The notes under the pieces were generated by a model. The model worked only from the letters and a program-made list of their open reading frames with translations, ran no database searches and was not told the DNA's origin. The translations under genes were made by a program, and so were the position numbers. Shown here one piece after another: positions 1 to 4,491 of a stretch of 7,570 nt of DNA (the first letter of the stretch is position 1; every line of letters starts with the position of its first letter). The stretch is from contig SBBP01000142.1 of NCBI GenBank assembly GCA_005239655.1, forward strand, positions 1-7,570, written 5' to 3'. The DNA is from Candidatus Microgenomatus auricola (GTDB taxonomy: Bacteria; Patescibacteriota; Patescibacteriia; UBA9570; XYC2-FULL-38-9).

Positions 1-87
1 CAAAAAAGACCAGTGACACCTTTCGGCAACCAAGGTGTTCATCTACTTGGAAGCGTTCCCAGTGAGGGTGCATATACGGTCACGTGA
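1..87 (+). CDS. Possible C-terminal end of a rightward gene entering from the left
   Basis: Reading frame 1 is open from the window edge for 28 codons and ends at a TGA at 85-87. The peptide tail (PVTPFGNQGVHLLGSVPS and a few more residues) looks protein-like but matches no family I recognise. If real, the gene would converge on the membrane-protein gene at 241-687, and the hairpin at 196-220 could end both transcripts. A rival reading is an ORF starting at an ATG at 73-71 on the minus strand (MHPHWERFQVDEHLG...) and leaving the window leftward. It has no Shine-Dalgarno or clear promoter. The fragment is too short to decide between them, and neither may be real. Confidence 0.27.
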   Translation, partial: QKRPVTPFGNQGVHLLGSVPSEGAYTVT

Positions 88-194
88 GCGTGAGGAAAAG
101 ATCAAAAAAAGATACGCGATGCCGCTTGCGGCCCATACGATAGAGCATCACTCGCTGGGAGACGCTCTCCGCCAAAATAAAAAATGTGATCATC

Positions 195-221
195 AAAAGA
201 GCCCCGCAACGGGGCTCTTTA
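195..221 (-). terminator. Intrinsic terminator after the DUF4383 gene, possibly bidirectional
   Basis: A perfect 10-bp stem AAAGAGCCCC (196-205) pairs with GGGGCTCTTT (211-220) around the loop GCAAC; an extra G-C pair can leave a CAA triloop. Read on the minus strand, the stem runs straight into TTTT, about 20 bases after the stop codon of the gene at 241-687. On the plus strand it is followed by TTT and shortly by TTTTT, so it could also stop transcription coming from the left edge. Confidence 0.85.
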
Positions 222-240
222 GGATTTTTGTGTTACGTGT

Positions 241-687
241 TTACACTCCGCCGGCTGGTGTCGTTGGAGGAGTGCTTGGTGGTGTGCTTGGAGGATTGGA
301 CGCTTGTTTTTTTGCGGCCATGTCACCCATCATTTTGTTCATTTTGTCGAGGTCGCAAAACCCCACAGCGAGGATGACGAGCGCAAGCACGATGTGCAGC
401 CAGTCGTCAGCACTGTTTGCCTGGAAGAGTCCAAGAATTTCATCTTCGGACGCAAGTCCGATAATCGCAACCAAACCGTAGATGACGCCAAGCACTCGTG
501 CGTACATGCGGGCGGCATAGTCTCCCTTCTTTGCAAAGACGAGCGCAAGAATACCAGATCCAAGATGGATGAGATTGTGAACGAGGTCGACGTCAAACAG
601 GCCGAGGACCGGGTCATTGACGAACCCAAGGAGCCCGACGAGAATGAACACAACACCGATCACCATGACGAGCTTTTTTGTCATCAT
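241..687 (-). CDS. DUF4383-type four-helix membrane protein
   Basis: The product is a 148-residue integral membrane protein of unknown function. Hydrophobic stretches at about residues 6-24, 36-52, 62-79 and 95-111 suggest four membrane helices. The pattern FDVDLVHNLIHLGSG (31-45) and, later, NSADDWLHIVLALV (91-104) is the paired 'N-x-x-H/W-L-H' signature of DUF4383 proteins, which are small predicted membrane proteins without an assigned role. After the last helix comes a charged stretch (112-130) and a low-complexity tail with repeated PPST units (132-144), probably exposed to solvent. Two consecutive ATG codons (687-685 and 684-682) could start translation. Neither has a Shine-Dalgarno, so I take the first. 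The gene has its own promoter and a terminator, so it appears to be monocistronic. Confidence 0.9.
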   Translation of the reverse strand: MMTKKLVMVIGVVFILVGLLGFVNDPVLGLFDVDLVHNLIHLGSGILALVFAKKGDYAARMYARVLGVIYGLVAIIGLASEDEILGLFQANSADDWLHIVLALVILAVGFCDLDKMNKMMGDMAAKKQASNPPSTPPSTPPTTPAGGV

Positions 688-710
688 AGAGTTGTGGTTA
701 CGTAATTAGA

Positions 711-720
711 TGTGATCACA
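711..720. promoter_or_regulatory. Palindrome at the predicted start of transcription
   Basis: TGTGATCACA is a perfect 10-base palindrome placed at about +1 of the predicted promoter of the DUF4383 gene, where a bound repressor would block initiation. A related TGTGATCA occurs at 185-192, just beyond that gene's terminator. The operator role is inference from position; short palindromes also arise by chance. Confidence 0.3.
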
Positions 721-723
721 GGT

Positions 724-732
724 AGTATACCA
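724..732 (-). promoter_or_regulatory. Extended -10 promoter of the DUF4383 gene
   Basis: On the minus strand the sequence TGGTATACT (732 to 724) is an extended -10 element (TGn plus TATACT). No good -35 is seen at the usual distance, which extended -10 promoters can tolerate. Transcription would begin near 717, giving a leader of about 30 bases. It lies just after the tRNA-Gly terminator, so the membrane-protein gene is separated from upstream transcription. Confidence 0.6.
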
Positions 733-740
733 CCCAAATG

Positions 741-769
741 AAAAACCGCCAATATCGGCGGTTTTTTTT
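741..769 (-). terminator. Terminator of tRNA-Gly, symmetric on both strands
   Basis: The stem ACCGCC (745-750) pairs with GGCGGT (757-762) around a six-base loop AATATC. It is flanked by five A on the left and eight T on the right, so each strand reads stem then oligo-T. On the minus strand it begins a few bases after the tRNA-Gly CCA end and so ends that transcript before the next promoter. Confidence 0.82.
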
Positions 770-772
770 GAA

Positions 773-847
773 TGGAGCGGGTAACGGGAATCGGACCCGT
801 CTTCCGTGCTTGGCAAGCACGTGTAATAGCCACTATACGATACCCGC
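773..847 (-). tRNA. tRNA-Gly, anticodon GCC, CCA end encoded
   Basis: On the minus strand the 5' acceptor GCGGGTA (847-841) pairs with TACCCGC (783-777). The anticodon arm is CGTGC-TTGCCAA-GCACG, giving anticodon GCC, which reads GGC and GGU glycine codons. The T arm is ACGGG-TCCGATT-CCCGT and the D arm carries GTA/TAC. The discriminator is T at 776, and 775-773 reads CCA, so the 3' end is encoded rather than added. A matching promoter lies just upstream and a terminator follows immediately. Confidence 0.97.
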
Positions 848-862
848 AAAAGAGCAGAACGG

Positions 863-891
863 AGTATATCAAACGGGATTTTTTTGATCAA
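863..891 (-). promoter_or_regulatory. Sigma70-type promoter of tRNA-Gly
   Basis: On the minus strand TTGATC (891-886) and TATACT (868-863) are separated by exactly 17 bases, and the -10 is preceded by TGA, making it an extended -10. Transcription would start near 856, about nine bases before the mature tRNA. The promoter sits in the gap between the acyltransferase stop codon and the tRNA. Confidence 0.78.
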
Positions 892-908
892 GCAAAACCC
901 GCGGTGGT

Positions 909-2354
909 TTATGTCAACACCTCCCAGCCCAGTTCTTGCGCGACGTGCTTGAGTTCAGCATCAGGGTGCACAGCAGTGCGGTGGCCAACCACTTTGAACA
1001 GCGGAACATCAGAATACGAGTCGGCAAACGCGTAACAGCGTCGCAAATCAATTCCAAACTCATGTGCAAACGATTTTACTGCCGCCGCTTTTTGTTCTCG
1101 ATAACAGAGCGTCGTCACGTTGCCGGTATACCGTCCTTGGCTTTCCTCCAACACCGTTCCCAATGCAGCGGTTGCATCAAAATAGCGTTGGAACTGTTTC
1201 GCGAGTGGCTTGAACACCTCGGTAACGAGCACAATTAAATGTCCACGTGTGCGATGATCCTTAATTATTGGCAACATGTCACTCTGAATGCCTACAGGCA
1301 CGACGACATCGAAGAAGTCAGCGACGATGCGGTCGACATCAGCGGTCTTCCATCCTTTGAATAACGAAAATCCTAAACGCATCATTTGTCGATGCGGCAA
1401 GATGCGGAATTTTTCGAGCAACAGCCAGTAGAAAATTTTGAACGCAACACGACGTCGAATCAACTTATGACGAAACAAGTATTTCACAAAATCCTGCTGT
1501 GAATAGCCGTTGTAAATAGTTCGGTCAATATCGATAAAGACCGCAGTGGGACGAGAGGCGCGGTTGTAGTAGTCAGGCAAATACCGTACAGGAAGAATGT
1601 CGACAATAGCGCGCTCAATTTCGCCGGAGAATTGTTTGGCGGCCGTGCGAAACGGCAACGCAGGTGAGATCGCCGGAGGTTCGAGCAGATCACCAAAGCG
1701 TACAACAATTTTACCAGGCCGTTGGTGTTTCTCGTCGATGTGCACACGATCCGCTCCCACCAGAGTCATTGTTTGCACCGGGCGTTTTGCGCGCAACGCA
1801 ATGCGTGCAGCACCGGTATGAATGTAGTGGAGTGTTTTCGTTCGTTCCACATGTCCCTCAGGGAAAATGAGAATGTGATGTCCGGCATGGAGTTGCTGAA
1901 TCAGCGTTTCAATTGCAGCACGTTTTGAACGCGCGTCTGGGTACAAGAACGCATCGTATTGATCACGTGAAACATCAACTGCTCCCGCCTTCTTCATCCA
2001 CACGGATAATGGAAACGGGAAGCTATGATATGGAGCAATAAGCGAAATGAGATTTGGCCCTAAAATGGAAAAACAGAGGAAGCCATCGAGCATCGAGGGG
2101 TGATTCGATACAAAAATCACCGATCGATCATGCTGTGGCACAGGAGATCGCAGTTCAAGACGAAGCCGAGCAATGCGCAGAAGGATTTTCGCGTTCCAGT
2201 GTGATACCAGTCGCCACAGGTGATCGCGATTTTCAGCTAAAACAAAACGCTCGGCAATAAGCATGAACGGTAGTTCAACCAAACCGAGCGCGAGAAATGC
2301 GAGTTTGACCCAAATACCAAAGAGAAATTGAATTCTCGAAGAATCCCAGAGCAT
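909..2354 (-). CDS. Fused PlsC-type acyltransferase and HAD-IB phosphatase
   Basis: This 481-residue protein has two enzyme domains. Residues about 10-33 are hydrophobic and should anchor it in the membrane. Residues 75-255 form a lysophospholipid acyltransferase (PlsC) domain with the catalytic H-x4-D motif NHPSMLD (H85, D90) and the FPEG motif (164-167), expected to transfer an acyl chain to a lysophosphatidate-like acceptor. Residues 270-481 form a HAD phosphatase of the SerB/CicA-like IB type: DIDRT (nucleophile D275, acid D277), motif II threonine T378, a lysine at 422 or 427, and ADSYSD (D445, D449). Both active sites look intact. Known actinobacterial fusions of these domains put the HAD part first; here it is last. 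The start at 2354 is supported by the promoter ending just upstream; the leader is about 18 bases and lacks a Shine-Dalgarno. An acyl transfer plus dephosphorylation role in lipid synthesis is inference. Confidence 0.93.
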   Translation of the reverse strand: MLWDSSRIQFLFGIWVKLAFLALGLVELPFMLIAERFVLAENRDHLWRLVSHWNAKILLRIARLRLELRSPVPQHDRSVIFVSNHPSMLDGFLCFSILGPNLISLIAPYHSFPFPLSVWMKKAGAVDVSRDQYDAFLYPDARSKRAAIETLIQQLHAGHHILIFPEGHVERTKTLHYIHTGAARIALRAKRPVQTMTLVGADRVHIDEKHQRPGKIVVRFGDLLEPPAISPALPFRTAAKQFSGEIERAIVDILPVRYLPDYYNRASRPTAVFIDIDRTIYNGYSQQDFVKYLFRHKLIRRRVAFKIFYWLLLEKFRILPHRQMMRLGFSLFKGWKTADVDRIVADFFDVVVPVGIQSDMLPIIKDHRTRGHLIVLVTEVFKPLAKQFQRYFDATAALGTVLEESQGRYTGNVTTLCYREQKAAAVKSFAHEFGIDLRRCYAFADSYSDVPLFKVVGHRTAVHPDAELKHVAQELGWEVLT

Positions 2355-2378
2355 TGTGGTTGTGTTTTTGTTTTTTTC

Positions 2379-2407
2379 ATTATATCAAATTCCGGAGAAT
2401 AAATCAA
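2379..2407 (-). promoter_or_regulatory. Promoter of the acyltransferase-phosphatase gene
   Basis: On the minus strand TTGATT (2407-2402) and a consensus TATAAT (2384-2379) are 17 bases apart, with TGA before the -10 as an extended element. Initiation near 2372 would leave an A-rich leader of about 18 bases before the ATG at 2354, with no Shine-Dalgarno. Confidence 0.82.
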
Positions 2408-2412
2408 GTAAT

Positions 2413-2432
2413 TCGTCATGTTGAATTGACGA
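2413..2432. promoter_or_regulatory. Inverted repeat between divergent promoters
   Basis: TCGTCA (2413-2418) and TGACGA (2427-2432) form a perfect 6-bp inverted repeat with an eight-base spacer. It lies a few bases upstream of the leftward -35 (2407-2402), and its right arm overlaps the candidate rightward -35 TTGACG (2426-2431). The place and size suit a dimeric regulator acting on one or both genes. This is inference; no regulator gene is in the window unless the cyclase protein itself takes that part. Confidence 0.35.
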
Positions 2433-2457
2433 TATACACAATGGTAATTAGGATAAT
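2426..2457 (+). promoter_or_regulatory. Candidate promoter of the cyclase-domain gene
   Basis: TTGACG (2426-2431) is a good -35. Two -10 choices follow: TAGGAT (2449-2454) at 17 bases or the better GATAAT (2452-2457) at an unfavourable 20 bases. Neither is as strong as the other promoters in the window, which may mean that activation is needed or that the true promoter differs. Confidence 0.45.
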
Positions 2458-2471
2458 GTAGCAACACCATC

Positions 2472-2479
2472 AGAAGGGG
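2472..2479 (+). promoter_or_regulatory. Shine-Dalgarno of the cyclase-domain gene
   Basis: AGAAGGGG ends six bases before the ATG at 2486-2488 and fixes that start. An out-of-frame ATG at 2481 is too close to it. This is the only clear Shine-Dalgarno in the window; the neighbouring genes have none. Confidence 0.7.
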
Positions 2480-2485
2480 TATGTC

Positions 2486-4186
2486 ATGTTCGAAGACCTG
2501 TGGCAGGACGTCGATGCACTCAGGAACATTGGCTTGTTGCGGATCGGCTGCGAGATGCTGGGTGTTCCTGGAACCATCGTCACACACGCCCTGCCTCGCC
2601 GGCTGCAGGGTGTCGATCTGCAGGGTCAGATGATGACCCTGGCAGAGTACAAAGCGGTTCAAGATGCCGTCACGAGCGCCGCTGGTCACCCGTACCACCT
2701 CGTTGAGGTGGGGCACTGCGGAGCCGGCATGTCGTTCGGGGCAGAGGCGCTGAAGAAGTTCCTGGCGACCAAGGTGCCGATCCTCAACCGGCTCACGTCG
2801 CCGTGGAATGCGTACGCCGAGTTGCCCGAAGGGGCACTGCTGTGGAACGACAACAAGCTGTGGTGGACCGAAAAACCCACTGACAGCAGCGCGTTCCTCT
2901 TCTGTGTCTACGCGCCGGGACGGTTCGGTACGCCGCGTAGCTCGATGGACGATCGGCGCTCGCTCTACTTCCTGATCCGCGGCATGAACGAGGCGTTCCC
3001 TGCGCAGTGGCCGAGCCAGTCCGGAATGTCAGAGGTGCACCACCGCATGGTGCAACTCGACATCACGGCGTTCCTGGGGCTGGAACTGGGCAACCACAAC
3101 TTCGCAATCAGCGGAGGGAAACTGCACGTCAACGGCGTTGCCTGTGGCGAGCTCGTCTGGCTCATCCCAGACGAAGACGGGAAGTACCGAGGCGTGTGCG
3201 TGCACCAGCAAACCAGCCCGGCCATTCCCGGCATGCGGATCACGCGTGATATCCATACGGCGTGCAAGCGCTGCAGGGACATCACGCACCCCATCGCCTT
3301 CTCGGGCGATGTGTTCCAGATCGGAGAGGAGTTCCCACACACGTTGGTGGAAGTAAACTGGCAGAGATGCTTCGCCGATCAACTCCAGCGCATCTTCCCG
3401 GTCCGTTCGCGTGACTTTCGGCACCGGCTGCTGGCCGAGCACCAACTGGACGCAATCCAGAAACGTGCGGTCACGGCCGAGCACATGGCACAGCTGGCGA
3501 AGGCCACGCTGGCGCACAACTTCCCGAACGAGCTGACGGCACTGGAAGTGCTAGAAGGTCGCTTCGGAAAGGATGGTGTTCGTGTTCAGCGCGACATCGT
3601 GCTGGAGGCGGACATCGTCGGGTCAGTGCACGCTGGTGCCAGTCAGCAGGCAGAGAAGTGGGCCACCCAGAAGCAGTCGTTCCTCGACGCCGCCGCAGAA
3701 ATCGCCGGTCAACACGGGCTGTGGCTGTACAAGCGTATCGGAGATGCGCTCCTCGTGATCGGCACGGATGGCTTCGGTGACGTTTCCGGCTGCGGCAACG
3801 TCCAAAAAGGCCTCCGCGGCATGATGACCGAGATGCTGGAGTTCTCAGTCCAGCTGCATTACCTCGCGGAGGAGATGCTCAGCGTACAGCTGCGGATCGG
3901 CATCGCGGTGGGCGACGAGGTGTGGAACGTATACGCTGACCGGTCCAAGATCGATGCCACGGGAGACCCCTGTGTGCAGTCAACGGATCTGGAAGGGGCG
4001 GCGGTTGCAGGTGCGACGTTCGTGACCGAGGCGGCGTACCAGTTGGCGGACCACAGTCGCCACCTGTTCATCGATCTGGGAGACATTCAAACCAAGAAGC
4101 GTGGCCGCATGCACGTCTACCAGCTGAGGGAGTCCACGGTGCACGTCGTGGATTTCGGGAATCGACTGGGGCGTCGGAGGGAGTAA
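2486..4186 (+). CDS. Protein with unknown N-terminal region and class III nucleotidyl cyclase domain
   Basis: The 566-residue product has no membrane segment or signal peptide, so it should be cytosolic. Residues about 368-548 form a class III adenylate/guanylate cyclase homology domain: EADIVGS (metal ligand D376), YKRIGDALLV (K416, second metal ligand D420), LRIGIAVG (469-476), and IDATGDP (D490), followed by LEGAA and a TEAAYQL end. K416 and D490 fit the adenine-specifying Lys/Asp pair. In the TGDPVNxAxRLE-type segment, the transition-state Asn and Arg align with V497 and D501, so normal cyclase activity is doubtful. Residues 1-330 match no family I can name; they hold scattered Cys and His, including CKRC (260-263), and could be a sensor region. 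Residues 305-360 look helical and may be a linker. Codons end mostly in G or C, unlike the flanking genes, which suggests transfer. Confidence 0.85.
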   Translation: MFEDLWQDVDALRNIGLLRIGCEMLGVPGTIVTHALPRRLQGVDLQGQMMTLAEYKAVQDAVTSAAGHPYHLVEVGHCGAGMSFGAEALKKFLATKVPILNRLTSPWNAYAELPEGALLWNDNKLWWTEKPTDSSAFLFCVYAPGRFGTPRSSMDDRRSLYFLIRGMNEAFPAQWPSQSGMSEVHHRMVQLDITAFLGLELGNHNFAISGGKLHVNGVACGELVWLIPDEDGKYRGVCVHQQTSPAIPGMRITRDIHTACKRCRDITHPIAFSGDVFQIGEEFPHTLVEVNWQRCFADQLQRIFPVRSRDFRHRLLAEHQLDAIQKRAVTAEHMAQLAKATLAHNFPNELTALEVLEGRFGKDGVRVQRDIVLEADIVGSVHAGASQQAEKWATQKQSFLDAAAEIAGQHGLWLYKRIGDALLVIGTDGFGDVSGCGNVQKGLRGMMTEMLEFSVQLHYLAEEMLSVQLRIGIAVGDEVWNVYADRSKIDATGDPCVQSTDLEGAAVAGATFVTEAAYQLADHSRHLFIDLGDIQTKKRGRMHVYQLRESTVHVVDFGNRLGRRRE

Positions 4187-4257
4187 GGGAGGAGCGACAC
4201 CGAATGCTAGAGACAATTCACCAAAATACTCGGGACAACAATTCCGAGAATTCTGAT

Positions 4258-4289
4258 GAACAGTCTAGGGCGCAGGTGTTCTTTTTTTT
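4258..4289 (+). terminator. Weak candidate terminator after the cyclase-domain gene
   Basis: GAACA (4258-4262) pairs with TGTTC (4277-4281) around a 14-base loop and is followed by eight T. The stem is short and the loop large, so the call rests mainly on the oligo-T and its place 70 bases after the stop. A second short stem, CTCGG (4229-4233) with CCGAG (4244-4248), reads into TATTTT on the minus strand and might stop tRNA-Cys transcripts coming the other way. Confidence 0.35.
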
Positions 4290-4299
4290 GGAAATGTGA

Positions 4300-4328
4300 T
4301 GAGGCGTGGAGCTTTTTTGAGGCGTGGA
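4300..4328. repeat. Direct repeat copying the 3' end of tRNA-Cys
   Basis: TGAGGCGTGGA occurs at 4300-4310 and again at 4318-4328. The second copy covers the tRNA-Cys 3' acceptor strand, discriminator and next two bases. The first lies 18 bases downstream of it in tRNA transcription sense. It could be a remnant of a duplicated tRNA end, a scar of integration at the tRNA 3' end, or slippage. Confidence 0.6.
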
Positions 4329-4390
4329 CCGGAGTCGAACCGGCATGAGCCGCTCTGCAGGCGGCTGCATAACCGTTTTGCTACCACGCC
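4320..4390 (-). tRNA. tRNA-Cys, anticodon GCA, no encoded CCA
   Basis: On the minus strand the acceptor GGCGTGG (4390-4384) pairs with CCACGCC (4327-4321), and T at 4320 is the discriminator. The anticodon arm GCCGC-CTGCAGA-GCGGC gives anticodon GCA for cysteine. The T arm is GCCGG-TTCGACT-CCGGT and the D stem is GCA/TGC. After the discriminator the genome reads CAA, not CCA, so a CCA-adding enzyme must finish this tRNA, unlike the tRNA-Gly in this window. Its promoter lies at 4422-4450. Confidence 0.97.
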
Positions 4391-4421
4391 GTAGATGCAT
4401 CACGGAATGAAATGCCGTAGG

Positions 4422-4450
4422 ATCGTAGCAGATTGACGCGGATTGTTCAA
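4422..4450 (-). promoter_or_regulatory. Promoter of tRNA-Cys
   Basis: On the minus strand TTGAAC (4450-4445) and TACGAT (4427-4422) are 17 bases apart, with TGC before the -10 as an extended element. Initiation near 4415 would give a leader of about 25 bases. The footprint overlaps that of the rightward rlmN promoter. Confidence 0.68.
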
Positions 4451-4461
4451 GATGGTATGCA
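4433..4461 (+). promoter_or_regulatory. Promoter of rlmN and probably the following membrane-protein gene
   Basis: TTGACG (4433-4438) and TATGCA (4456-4461) are 17 bases apart, and TGG precedes the -10. Initiation near 4468 would leave a leader of about 24 bases before the rlmN ATG. The -10 is weaker than consensus (TATnnn only), so the extended TG and the good -35 would have to compensate. Confidence 0.58.
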
Positions 4462-4491
4462 AGAACGTGGAGTAGCAAAGTTTCGATTGAG

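Noticed and set aside
158..170. GGAGA-CGC-TCTCC hairpin near the left edge
   Set aside because: Five pairs only, no oligo-T on either side and no gene it could serve.
35..481. Long plus-strand frame across the first 480 bases
   Set aside because: It runs through the strong terminator hairpin at 196-220 and then opposite the DUF4383 coding sequence, with no start signal. It is a shadow frame.
893..910. Short stem AAACC/GGTTT overlapping the acyltransferase stop codon as a terminator
   Set aside because: Only five pairs with A/T-rich outer ends and four T after it; the acyltransferase transcript may simply read through into tRNA-Gly.
2237..2716. 159-codon minus-strand frame across the divergent promoter region
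   Set aside because: It covers parts of both flanking genes in the wrong frame and crosses two promoter regions; its peptide has no recognisable features.
2486..4186. Anti-phage cyclic-nucleotide defence system (Pycsar or CBASS-like)
   Set aside because: A cyclase-type domain is present, but no adjacent effector (TIR, membrane or nuclease protein with a nucleotide-binding domain) is seen; the neighbours are tRNA-Cys, rlmN and a lipid enzyme.
4187..4320. Integrase or insertion-sequence remnants between the cyclase gene and tRNA-Cys
   Set aside because: The interval has no reading frame or terminal inverted repeats; only the short tRNA-end duplication is present.
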